Shown here: positions 36,301 to 46,643 of the stretch, one piece after another
Layout: each line of letters opens with the position of its first letter
Position numbering within the stretch: position 1 is the first letter of the stretch
Assembly: GCA_016490735.1 (NCBI GenBank)
Contig: JAEMWC010001465.1
Location: 21,001 to 85,000, forward strand
DNA: 64,000 bases
Direction: 5' to 3'
DNA from: Pachyseris speciosa
Taxonomy: Eukaryota > Cnidaria > Anthozoa > Scleractinia > Pachyseridae
The notes under the pieces: model-generated
Database searches by the model: none
Seen by the model: the letters and a program-made list of their open reading frames with translations, nothing else
Told to the model about the DNA's origin: nothing
Translations under genes and position numbers: made by a program

Positions 36301-37719
36301 AGAAACCTCAGAAGGCTATTTCGATATCAGTTTGGATTAGTCTGCAAACAAACAGGTTTGATATCAATATATAATAAAAATTAGTTATTACTGTTTGAGA
36401 ACAGTGAAAGGTCTCTTTAAAGCTATTCTCTCATAAGAATGCACTTCACACTCGCCAAAAATAGACGGTTTTGCGAAAAAAGAGAGATAAATCTCCTTAG
36501 TGATAGCCTCCTTCGCAGACGTCTTTGGGCTCGTCACGCGTTCCTTGCCCACGAACGTCTGCTAAACTGAACTGCCACTTCCGTTCGTCGGCGGTTAGCC
36601 TTTGTTTTGAAGAAACCAATAACGAGCTGCGTAAGAATGGAAATCGACACCCGATTCACGTGCATCGTCTGGGAAAATAATCCAGGGGTCGAAGTCCTAC
36701 TTACCATAAATTGGAAAACGAACTATGATTGGCTGACCGCCGCGAACGGAAGTGGTAGTTCAGTTCAGCAGACCTTCGTGGGCAAAGAACGCGTGACGAG
36801 CCCAAAGACGTCTGCGAAGGAGGCTACCTTAGTGAGGGTTTAGCAGTAGCGAAATCCTCGCTGAGTGCTTACGATACCTATCAGCATACAGGAAGGCAAC
36901 GCAGTCATTTGTGGCCTTCGTGCCCTTAGAGTGGCTTCAGCTTACCAGATCACATTAATTTGGAGGTATCCCTTCCAACGCAGTCATTTGGTTGCCTTTA
37001 CTTACCTTTTTAGGACGGGCAAGTAAAACAAAGCTAACGTGTATCATCTTTGATTCGCTGCCTTTTAAAACATAGAAAACATAGGTTAAAGGATTATAGC
37101 GACGGCAAGTCAAGAACTGTCCGTTTAAAGCAAGGAGTCGGCGATCTATTGTGGCCTTGTACCTACCGAAGCGTATAAATGTAGTATCTCCGATTGCCCT
37201 ATAACCTCACCTACAGAACGCCATAAATCTCGGAAAACTGACTTGGTCAAGTTGAAGTGGGATACTGAAAAATGATGAAGAGTTATCGTTTTTCTCAATT
37301 TCAGGGGTCGCCATGAGCTTTTTAACACCATCGGGAGCCATTCTGATCATAAGCACGACCAGTACGACTTTGCAGTACAGGATGGGAAAATCATATGGTT
37401 TCACCACCAGGAAAACGACAAAGAAGTTTTCAACGTCATTACTCTTCCCGTCATTCCCGCGCGCAACTGGACTCACGTGGCGGTGACGTATGACTCGTTT
37501 GCCATGTTGGCTAAAGTTTACGTTAACGGCATACTTGTGAAGCAGAAGTCTGCAAGCGGAGACCTCTCACAGGACTGGGGGCATTTTGCTGGAATTGGAA
37601 GGCATTTTTATGAAGGGACTTACTTGTCAGGACTTATTGATGAATTTATTATTTATAATTATGCTCTCAGTGACATTGAGATCAAATATTTAGCACAAGG
37701 AAGATGCTCAAAAAAGTAA
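27387..37719 (+). CDS. Secreted protein with four LamG/ConA-like domains (12 exons, 919 aa)
   Basis: Exons: 27387-27453, 27547-27735, 28421-28534, 30571-30813, 31346-31603, 32004-32297, 32770-33030, 33599-33754, 33833-34041, 34599-34754, 35958-36355 and 37305-37719. All have GT-AG borders and join in one frame to a TAA stop. The N-terminus (MRLRCVCLLLLVGVVVTWAG) is a clear signal peptide. Four concanavalin-A-like (LamG-type) domains follow at about residues 28-243, 245-475, 480-702 and 704-919. Each opens with an hhF-D...DDSG...N pattern and G-(S/T)-C-G, and closes with W-x-H-h-A-V-x-Y-D...Y-h-N-G...D-W...h-D-E-h-Y-h-Y. No transmembrane segment or other domain is visible, so the product is probably an extracellular binding or matrix protein; the ligand is unknown. 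Introns after exons 1-8 are all phase 1, typical of duplicated extracellular modules. AATAAA lies at 37926-37931. Confidence 0.88.
28651..28935. mobile_element. 285-bp MITE in LamG intron 3 (TTA duplication)
   Basis: Termini AGGCCGGTACACA / TGTGTGCCAGCCT are inverted repeats, flanked by TTA (28648-28650 and 28936-28938). The interior repeats GGAGCA/TGCTCC motifs. It fits PIF/Harbinger-type MITEs. It lies inside a long open frame (28405-29235) that merely reads through exon 3 into the intron. Confidence 0.6.
31735..31922 (-). mobile_element. tRNA-derived SINE in LamG intron 5
   Basis: Minus strand: GGGATGGCACCGAGTGGTGA (A box), then a class II-like anticodon region and B box CGGGTTCGGTTCCCG. 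The body is GTGGGTTGGGTTCGTTGTTG...CCGAGAGGTTTTTCTCCG, tapering into CTCCTTAAAAACCGACATTT. This head/body combination is a common cnidarian SINE. Confidence 0.7.
33197..33242. repeat. (TTG)n(TTC)n compound microsatellite
   Basis: About five TTG units pass directly into about eight TTC units within LamG intron 7. Confidence 0.85.
33260..33575 (-). mobile_element. tRNA-derived SINE in LamG intron 7
   Basis: Minus strand: GGTTAGCTCAAAGAACCGGA with CGGGTTCAAACTCAGGGTC (B box), followed by TTTAAATAATTGAGGAGAAA and a long body with ACTCTGTGGGACGTAAAAGA. It is preceded on the plus strand by a (TTG)n(TTC)n tract at 33197-33242. The acceptor of exon 8 lies only about 25 bases beyond it. Confidence 0.65.
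34835..35490. mobile_element. TTAA-flanked MITE in LamG intron 10
   Basis: Flanking TTAA at 34831-34834 and 35491-35494. The termini GGGGGACTAACTTAACTAC / GTAGTTAAGTTAGTCCCCC are inverted repeats that continue through ...ATTGTTGC / GCAACAAT. About 656 bases without coding capacity. TTAA duplication with G-rich ends fits piggyBac or Kolobok superfamilies. Confidence 0.8.
36504..36826. mobile_element. 323-bp foldback MITE with 9-bp duplication in LamG intron 11
   Basis: The direct repeat CCTTAGTGA (36495-36503 and 36827-36835) flanks arms starting TAGCCTCCTTCGCAGACGTC in inverted orientation. The arms are ~100 bases, nearly identical, and carry a TTCGTGGGCA segment. A 9-bp duplication fits a Mutator-like origin. 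Exon 12 is about 480 bases further on. Confidence 0.85.
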
Positions 37720-40057
37720 CAAGAGAAGCTAGAATTAACAATTTTTTATGAAAAAAAAAAAAAAAAAAAAGGCAGTTTCCTCATGAAAAGGAGTGTTTCA
37801 CAAATTTTATATTTCAAATAATTATTCTTAAAGTTTTCCCTAATCAACTCATGAAACGCCTCAACGACTTACGGCTATTAGGGCGGCTAAAGTTGTTCCC
37901 TTTTGGAACGTAATCACTTTACAATAATAAACAAAGATCTTATCAGGGAGTCAAGTGATGTAAAAGTATAAACATCTCAATATGGCACTTTTCCAGTTCT
38001 AAAATTAAAAGTAGCATCTAGACTTAACCCTTTCATGTACATATGGTAAAGCTGGGAGAGTTGTGCAGCTACCTCTAAACAAAATCTGATAATAAAAAAG
38101 CGTAAAAGAGCGTTCATTAACGCACGCTTAAAACCATCTTGGATTAAAAAACAGAAGAGTTTTAGTTAAAAGGTTTATAGCTTGTACAGCTAGCGATGAT
38201 GTCCACACTAAGGGAAGATTTCGCGGAGCCCAGGCTGGGGCTGCTTGAGATCAAGTTGCCTCCCCATGTAGGCCCTTTAGCACCCCTCTTTTGCCTTTAT
38301 GCGAACAATACCCCAGCTACGAAGACTATATTGTTCACGGTTTGAGTGTCTGCACACAGATGAAAATCATCATTCGTTCTTTGGTAGAAAACTTACTTGA
38401 TATATTAAGCTTCCTGCAAATGTGTTTAATTAGTCTTACTTGCCTTTTGTCTGGTGTGTGCATTCTCATCTTTTTTTTAACAATGGTGACATTAAGCCAC
38501 AGGTCAGGAGGATGGAGGAAGAGGACGGCAGATTGACCTTGAAAGAGCATGGCGAAAGCTACCAAGACACCTTTTTTATTTTACCATGCCTCATGTGGAA
38601 TATATTTTAATGTAGTAAATATCCAGAAGAAACAAGTTCAGCAGAGAGGTGTGCGAAACAGTACGGTCCCGCTTAACTTCAACTAGTTTTCTTTCCCGAG
38701 CGCTGGATTATAATAAATATCTAATACCTCATTTTCGCGGTCCGCACTGTAACCTACGGATCCTCGTTTTTTCCCATTAATTTATGGCCCGCGCGCTTCG
38801 CTCTTGGGCCACAAATCAAAGGGAAAAAACTCGGTCGGTAACTTACAGTACGGACCTCGAACTCTGTTAGTAAGAGGTATGTACAACACAGTGTGTGATG
38901 GCACTCTCACCTCCACCTCTACCTACCCCCAACCCCTCCCTCCCAATTTCCTGGTCCAATTTCCTTGATGCTGATTTCGCCCACACAACTGAATCTGGCG
39001 ATAATTTACAGGTATAAGGATTGCGAACTGTCCTAACCAATAACAAAGTTTTCCTAGTATCGACCCTCAACCGAACAGGAACAAAGCAGGACAACATGAG
39101 CATTGCCTACGACTCGGCATGCATCGCTTTATTACAAAGCAACTTAGGTATCACTTTATACAGCGTTTCAGTTGTCTTTCAAGCAAAATACAATGGAATA
39201 ATAAATAGGAGTACTATAAATGTAGCTGTCAAAGCTACAAATGAAGTGTCTGTACAATAGTTGACTTGGTTTGGTTATGACACTTGAGCCTGTTCTGTAA
39301 ACTATACAATGGCTTCCATAGATGCTATCTTTCCGAGGTCACGCGCCACAAGGAAATGAAAATGAAGAAAACAAAATGGTGTCCCCCCTCTGACAATGTC
39401 TCGTCCTCACTCAAGCGTTCACATTTTGCACCTCGCAGCACAAAATAAGTCGTTTGAACTTATGAATTCTTGTGTCCAACATATGAAAGAATGCTTTAAA
39501 AGAAAAGTAAGACCAAAAAAGACGGCACCTGAGTTAACTTTCCCGAAGGTAACAGCCACGCCTAAACCCACGTCAACAACGGTATGATCAGGGGTATGAT
39601 CAGCATATATGGCGGCCAACAGTAAATCAGCGGCTGCCTTGCTAGGCATAAGAAACAAAGAATGAAAACAATGGAACCTGGCCCTAAAACCAACAGAGGT
39701 GCAACCTATAAAGATCCAGTGAAATTAGAGGTTTCAAAGAGGTGCAGCCCTACTGTCGGTTTGATCTGAGTATATACTTAGTTTGTGCGTGGTTTACACC
39801 ATGGTTCTGTTATAGCCGTCACTTAACGCGTTGAAGAAAAACGAACAAAACTGTTAACAAAATGTGAAGACAACGTGAAGTGGCTGTTGTGTTTTCGACG
39901 CATACAAAGAAAGCAACATGGGTGCCAGCAGTAAGAACAAGAAGTGAAAATGTTAAAATTTATGGTGATTTAAAAAGTCCACGTTGAATGCAATCGTCTA
40001 TTAAATTTACAAATATGCATGTACGTGAAGCATTGCTTTACAAACAACCCCTTGATG
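37720..40057. other. Intergenic region between LamG gene and AEBP2 3' end
   Basis: Contains a poly-A run (37752-37770), the LamG polyadenylation signal (37926), an inverted repeat at 38728-38865 and AEBP2 3' UTR next to 40057. No additional coding exon seen. Confidence 0.5.
38728..38865. repeat. Inverted repeat around ATGGCCCGCGCGCTTCG
   Basis: Left arm CGGTCCGCACTGTAACCTAC...TTTTTTCCC and right arm GGGAAAAAAC...GGTAACTTACAGTACGGACC are imperfect complements around a CG-rich centre. It resembles a dispersed foldback repeat. Confidence 0.65.
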
Positions 40058-43000
40058 TTATTTTCGGCGGTGCTTTCTGTGGGATAGCCGTCTGTAGAAA
40101 GAAGGATCCAACTCAGCGGCCACATCGTTAGGTAGCTGAGAGATGTGTACTGTTCGTGTCCTGTGTTTCTGTACGTCATTTAGAGGAACCCACTCATCTG
40201 GCAATCTATCAAGAGAGGATTACAGAGTGATTGGTAACTGGCATCACATCTAGCAGCTAAGGGGGAGACTTGTCTTACAAGGCAAACGCTAATTCTCAGT
40301 ACTAAATAATGTTAAAACTCTCAGTCTGTTTAGAGGGAGTTTAACTCAAAAGCTTTTGCATGGTAGTCTGACGTTTCAACTACGGACGAGAAGGCGTAAG
40401 TCACTTACGAGTTTAATGTACACGTAAATGTATTTAAAGTACTTGAATTTCATTGTATTTCGGCAAAAGTGCGCAAACAAATTCACAAAGTGCCTTTCTT
40501 TGAAACTACACTTCGATCGCCAAGAGATTTGTCCAAGAAAGAAAACTTCAGAAAGTTCAGGAAGTTTTCAAAGTATTTTCAAAGAGCAAGGGAAGAACTA
40601 CAGTTAAATAATTTTTAGCAAGGCAGAACCATAATTTCAACGTTTGCATCAAACGGACAAAAAATTTTTAGCTTGATTCAAAGAACCAAACGGATCAGCC
40701 AAATTTTGAACAGATATGATCAAAAAGGACAAACTAGTCTCGCATTTAGAACTACAGCTATCTGGAGTTCCACTTCTACAAGCTTGAGAGATATTATCAG
40801 GAAAGAAAAATGCACACTGATCATTTAGGATTCGAAAACGTGGTACTTGAGGATGCGGATTTTCAGTCATTTAATCAGCCAAGCATTTTAGGCTTCATAT
40901 TAAATTTAACTTGTTACTAACATGTCTTCTGGTAGCCATCTCAGAAGCACATCTATCTCTCCAGTCTTCTCCTCAGTCCTTCGTCCAAGAACCTGAAGTA
41001 CAAACAAGAAAAAGAAATTAAAGCTATAAGAAGGTATCCCTCAAACAATTCTAATAGTTCTCCAGACTCTGACACCAGATTTCTTCTGGCCATTTTTCAA
41101 CCTTTTTTCAACCAAAACCGAGTCAAAGGAACTGGCTCATCGTCAGCAAATGGAGAAGTTCTCTGATCTGTTGAGGAAATGCCACGAGCGCCATCTTTAA
41201 CTCAAAATACCGCAAAAAATATGTTCTGATGCTTGATTGAAAACCACTCTCAAGATATGGCAATAAAAACATAATCAGAGAAAACCTGCATAATAATTAA
41301 AGTTTTAGTAGGTACTGATGTCTGCCTGCTAAGCTATTGGTGGTGAACACAGAGGAGAGGCTGATAATATTACTGCAGTACACTAACAAGCATGACAGAT
41401 CTGCCTGAACTGACCAGATAAATAAGGAAGACGTGACAAAACATTTTTACTGCCAATTACAGAACAGATCAAAGGCCACATAACATCGCTTATAAAAAAA
41501 AAAGAACATCAATTTGGTTTGCCAGTTCTGTTATGTAACAAATCATTAAAGTTGACAATTTCTTGCTAAGATCCCTACAAAGCAGTGTGTTGGGGTTGGC
41601 CTTGCTGGGATCTCTGTGGCCGTTTGCTTGCCCCTCATCATGCTTACGATCTCTCTTTTTTTTCTTTCTTTTTTTTTTTTTTTGAGTCAAATGAACATGT
41701 GATGGAAGCTTCTAAATAAATAAAGCAAACTCATACATTCTTCTAGCAATAGCCACACAAAATAGGTTCCTGCATTATAAATGGTGTTTTACAAACCAAA
41801 CAACCCACTTCACTGGCAAATATTTCCTGCTTTGTAAATTGTGGTTATGAATATTGGTTATTGGACAGGGTTCAAGTCTATGACTATTGCAAGGTTAAAA
41901 AGAAATTTTAGTTTACAGTACTCAAAGTAGAGTGTTGCATCTACTGGCAGTAAATGTGTGAAATGTCTGCCAAAGACAGACATTGATCACCACATCTTCT
42001 CATGGAATGGGAAAAAAAGGATAGCAAAACCTACCTTGCTCTGAAAAACAATTTTTGCTCCATCTATACCCAATCTATAGCATGACACAGGCATTACTTG
42101 AGGGAGCTTCTCTTTTATTTTAGTCACTGCATGTTGGTCAATGAAGTCCTCCTTCACTATAAAAAATCAACATTAAAACACTTTTATTCCATGGCTCTAC
42201 ATATCAAGCAGCAAAGACTTGATTGTTAATAATATTGTTAATAATTTTTTGGGTGTTGTTTAGCCAAAGATATTAGTTGATTTGTTTTACAGGATGTTCA
42301 AGGTACTGCTGTACATATAAGAGACAGCAAGCTTTGTTAATCAAGGTTTAGAATCTTAGAATCTTGTTCACTGTATGACAGATTTTATTCTCCTTTCCTA
42401 CGAGCTCATAAATAATAGCCAGCCATGAAAAAAGAATAATAAAAAGTGCTTTGCTAAAAGCAATTTGATGAATGTTTGATACATATTTTACAACTTGAGG
42501 ATGTTGCAGAGACTATACAAACTTAACTTACAACAAAATGGCTATTTTCAAAATAAAACTCAGTGCTCTAATATGCAGATCTCTGTACTCTACATACAAT
42601 TATTGTTTCTTTAGAGCATCACAACCATAACCCCAGACAATTTCTGCCAATCATACAATCATACGTAGTCCCTGGTGTGGTGGTCTATCTCTACTAGAAT
42701 GTGGTTATAGGAAAGGGATTCCAGTTTGCAGTTATGGGCCTACAGTAATTGGCGCAAGCTGTTGTAGTGTCCCTGCCAGGTCTCTGGCAAAGCTAATAAA
42801 ATAAAATAAACCACTGATCACAAAGAAGAGAAGAATTTTGTGTCACCTACACATAATGCCAACTTAACACTCCAGCCAGTCACAAACAACAAGGGGAGTA
42901 AGTCAATCAATACTCAGTGCTAGTATTCTTAAAGGGAACCTCCACTCTTTCAACGAATTGACGCTAAGTTGTAGGCAATAACTACTAGATTTCAAATTTT

Positions 43001-45195
43001 GTTTTAAAATGTGGATATATATATAACATTTATGTGCACAAAAAAAATGGATATCATCATCACCTATTTTCACTTTTAAGTTTCCCGGCACGGCCATTTT
43101 GGATTTGATGGTGTGTAGTGGTTGCCCTATTGTTTAACACAAAGTATTTTCTGCTTCATTTGATTCCTGACAATAGTTGCAACCATTGCACGTCATCAAA
43201 TCCAAAATGGTCGTGCCAGGGGAAATTTCAAAGTGAAAATAGGAGATAATGATGTCACTTTTTTTTTGTACACTTAAATGTTATATCCACATTTCAAAAC
43301 AAAATTTGGAAACTAGCAATTATTTCCAACAATTTACCGTGAATTTGTTGTAAGAGTGGAGGTTCCCTTTAAGCTTAGACACAAATTGAGGGCTTTCCAC
43401 AAAGGGACGTACATCACTTTTTGGCCTTAAAATCCAAATCTCCTTGAACTCACACTGCTTTGGCATACAGACTGGAAATGGTGTCAGAAATGAAGTTCTG
43501 CACTTCTTTTATGGTTTGAAGGCTAGAATTTGCCAAAACCTTAAGAAACAGAAACAAAAAGAATCTGATGCATGATTGTTTTGATTTGGCTTTAAAAAGA
43601 AAACATTCATGCATCACTTTAGCTGGTTCAGTTTCAGGCCAAAGTAATGTGCAATTTGCTGAATCCAGGCCTTCAAATCAAAAACTATGTGCAGAACTTC
43701 ATTTCTGATACCATTACAAGTCTGTATGCCAAAGCAGAGCAAATTTAGAGAGATTTGGATTCAAAGGCCAAAAACCAATATTTCCCCTTTTTGCAGAAAG
43801 CCCTTCAAATCCTTTGGTTCTAAATGGAAAAGGAAGTGATACAAAGTTCTCCAAGAAATTGACAAAGTGGACAAAGTCTATCAATCACAGTCCTTAACCA
43901 TGACCTGTTGATCCTGTTGTGATTTAGCTTCCCTTAATTTTTTTGCTGAGGGGCATAGTAATGAGTGATCAGAGTGGAAAACCAATTGCAAAAATAATAT
44001 GGTCCGTTGATTCTCCAAAAGGAATTATTTTAACAACAGCTTACGTAAAAAATGGCTTCTTCATCGGGAAAAAAAACTTAATCCGTGTTCAAATGTAAAC
44101 AAAGCCAACTGTCTCATGCTCCTCACAAGCACAAGTTCTCATAGGGAATCAAACCCACAACCTTCTGTGCATATACCGGATTACTTTGACCATAAGTGAC
44201 ACGAGCCTGGCCGGAAGGAAAGACCCGAAAGTGTTATATCTTCTATATGTGACCCCTTACCAATCCCGTAGACGTGTAATGTTGGCTAGAAAAAGGCTAC
44301 CAACCTTGTGCTGGAGGTCTTGCCTGGCGTACAATCCTAATTTTCTTCTTTTTCTTTTTCATTACTTTCTTGGGCGAGGAATCATTATCCGATTTTTGTC
44401 TTTTCGTTGGCTTGGACTCGTTAAAATGTGACGGTACATGCCTAGCTAAGCCCTCTCTGGACGAAAAAGTCATTGAACATCCACTTATCATACACTTAAA
44501 CGGCTTAGCGCCTGTGTGAGCGTTAACATGCTTTGAAAGCCACGAGTGTGAAAGACTCGGTTTGTCAAACACCTTGCAGCCTTCCCATAGGCACACAAAA
44601 ACGTCTTGTGTGGACATCGGCTCTACGTGAGCAGTCCTAACATGTTCGGATAATTCGGCCGCGTTTTTTACTACAACATGACACGAAATCCACTTGCATT
44701 CCACAGTCCTTTCACCCTTACTGTTGACACCTTTAGAGCATGCTCTTGTTTTCCTGAAAAAGATAAAACAATTGGACTCTTATAGTTAGCAATTCGAATG
44801 AAACCAGGTATCACAAACATTTCGGTTTGCTGTCAGCTTTGTTCTGGCTGTAAAGCCCGATAGGATTATTCAGAAAAAAACGAAACATACAAATATCGCA
44901 CTTACTCCTTGCAGTTTTCTTCGGAAGAAAACGATTCGATATTTTCGAATTCTCTCTTTTTGGATTTTAGGGTAGCAGCGCTACTTTCATTCGTAAAACT
45001 GCGAGACTCGCAATTGACCGGAAAAGACTCGTCGCGTTTGGGTGAATGTCTTGAATCCTTGCCTAGACAATTTTCTGTTCCTCTTATCTCGAGTTCTGGA
45101 GTACTACACAAGCTATTTGGTGTTCCAGTTCCGAGTGATTCAAGGTCGATCACAGAGTAACAACCGGAGGACTCCAACTCTTCGGCGTCCGCCAT
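40058..45195 (-). CDS. AEBP2: AEBP2 orthologue, PRC2 cofactor (5 exons, 359 aa)
   Basis: Exons on minus: 45195-44906, 44753-44305, 42156-42035, 40992-40922 and 40205-40058. All join in frame. The N-terminus starts MADAEELESSGCYSVIDLES; an upstream in-frame ATG exists (about 45249), but this one sits in a better context. Exon 2 holds three C2H2 fingers (C-x4-C...H-x4-H, then two C-x4-C...H-x3-H) and a KKVMKKKKKK basic stretch. Exons 3-5 give the C-terminal H3K4D/C2B-like region: DFIDQHAV..., VLLRWLPED|ILPDEWVPLND and TVHISQLPNDVAAELDPSFY, collinear with vertebrate AEBP2. The family binds SUZ12 and stimulates PRC2 H3K27 methylation in the nucleus. It is shorter than long vertebrate isoforms because the acidic N-terminus is reduced. 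Exon 2's donor is AAG|GTTGGT, weaker than the others. Confidence 0.93.
42933..43368. mobile_element. TTAA-flanked foldback MITE in AEBP2 intron 2
   Basis: TTAA at 42929-42932 and 43369-43372. Arms start AGGGAACCTCCACTCTT in inverted orientation and extend ~190 bases each around a short centre (CCATTTTGGATTTGATG / CATCAAATCCAAAATGG). It lacks coding capacity. It fits a Kolobok/piggyBac-type non-autonomous element. Confidence 0.8.
43388..43806. mobile_element. 419-bp foldback element in AEBP2 intron 2
   Basis: Arms 43388-43540 and about 43660-43806 are inverted copies; termini GAGGGCTTTCC / AGAAAGCCCTTC, flanked by AATT/AAAT. The left arm on minus reads VLANSSLQTIKEVQNFISDT with splice-like borders, but it cannot be an AEBP2 exon because the phase is wrong and its inverted copy lies next door. 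Confidence 0.7.
44065..44230 (-). mobile_element. Probable tRNA-derived SINE in AEBP2 intron 2
   Basis: Minus strand: GTCACTTATGGTCAAAGTAA (A-box-like), B box GGTTGTGGGTTTGATTCCC, then CTCGTGAGG-like body (GTGCTTGTGAGGAGCATGAG) and CAGTTGGCTTTGTTTACATT. The head is degenerate. Confidence 0.45.
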
Positions 45196-45199
45196 GTTT
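45187..45199 (-). promoter_or_regulatory. YY1-like motif over the AEBP2 start codon
   Basis: On the minus strand AAACATGGCGGAC contains the AEBP2 ATG and matches the YY1 consensus (AANATGGCGGC) well. YY1 sites overlapping start codons or TSSs are known in metazoan promoters. Binding here is inferred. Confidence 0.4.
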
Positions 45200-46643
45200 A
45201 TCTTGATTCCACAATCACGTGGAATTAAAACGCGTTTGTTCAGAGTCAACCAATCAGCGGCTCTTATCAGAAATGAAGCTCGTCAGTTCGGGGGGCTCTT
45301 TCGGCAGGAAAATAATGAATTTGCAAGATAAGTTTCGAACTGTAACAGCTCACTTATAATAAATTTTCACTGACATAACTCAAAAAGGATAATTTACAAA
45401 GCTAAGGAAATTAATGTGATATAAAAGGGTGGAGAAAAGTTAATGTACCATGCCATGAAAAATGAACCATGAAAAAATCATTTTGCTGTTCAAAAATTTG
45501 AAATGCAACTTATATTTGGAAATCAGAGAAAGACATAAAACGCAGAAATTGGCCGTAACAAGGAACGTTTCCTCCCCCACCCCCACGGGAATGTTGTTTT
45601 CCAAATAAGGGCATATAAGGAAATCGCGTCGCCCGAACACGTGTCGTGGTTTGCAGTTGTCCGCCATTTTGGATGCGAAAGGGCGAAGTAGCGAAGCGCA
45701 GAAGATTATTTTTGAGCGAATACTGCACGTACTCGCTCTTTAAATCAAACAGAGGATTGCTAAGCGAAAGGCGCCGTAGGATACCAGGCAAAGTATGCGC
45801 TTCTTCTTTCTCAGGTTGCATATAACTTGTTTTGTGGCGGAGATTTAATGCCGAAGGGTCGTTTCCACTTTGGCAAGCACGAGGTTCTTGTTGAATCGCG
45901 CCAGTTATTTTAGCACTAAAAGTATCAGTCTAGGTGCTTTAAATTTTAGAATAAGTTGCTTCTAAACGATTCCTGGTGGTTTTTAGGTTAAGTTTTGATG
46001 TAAAATTTCTGTTACAAGGCATAAGCTTACAATAGTTCTGCCACCGTTGTTGAGGTCGTAACGAACTTGAACAAGTTGTTTGCGACTATGCTGTCAAAGA
46101 TTTTTGACAGAGGGCACTGCAAGACGGAAATGTTTTTGAATTTCTAGCGCTGCGTGCTTTGCATCGAATAGTAATGGAGGGAAATGTATTTTAGAAACTT
46201 TCTTGTGACAAAGATAAGATTTTAGTGCAAGCTAAATAAACAAAATTTTGTTTTCGTTTCTTCATAGATGATGTAGGTGATGGTGAAGTTTCCCTAGTAT
46301 TACATTGAGAAACAAATTAAGAACCTGTTATTTTGTTCAGCCATCTTTAAACTACCTATTGCATGTGTATTGAGGACCCAACCACTAGGAAGCCCGTGAG
46401 TTTTGCCTAACTATTTGCATTTTGCGCTTCCGTTATGCAGCATTCCAGTCCGCCTGACTTGCGTGGCGCAACGCAGCAGTGAGTTGTACGCAGAAACGTT
46501 GCAACAGGTTAGCAGACAGCATCTTCGCAGCATTTGCAGCAATAGCCTGTGATTCTATTTATCTGGTGAGCGCCCTTGACCGTAACAATTGCAAAGCGCT
46601 TATTCTGTTGACATCTCAATCCCTTTAAAAGCAAACAATTTCT
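45196..46643. promoter_or_regulatory. Shared head-to-head promoter region, AEBP2 / ZC3H10-like
   Basis: 1.45 kb between divergent start codons. A second YY1-like motif (GTCCGCCATTTTGG, 45659-45672) lies centrally. Minus-strand open frames here (45440-45821) show no recognisable domain. The 5' UTR of the plus-strand gene probably contains introns (for example a donor CTG|GTGAGC near 46564), but I could not fix the transcription start. Confidence 0.45.

Noticed and set aside
43453..43545. Candidate AEBP2 exon encoding VLANSSLQTIKEVQNFISDT
   Set aside because: Phase does not match exon 2, exon 2 joins the 42156 exon in frame without it, and an inverted copy lies at about 43660-43760, so it is part of a foldback repeat.
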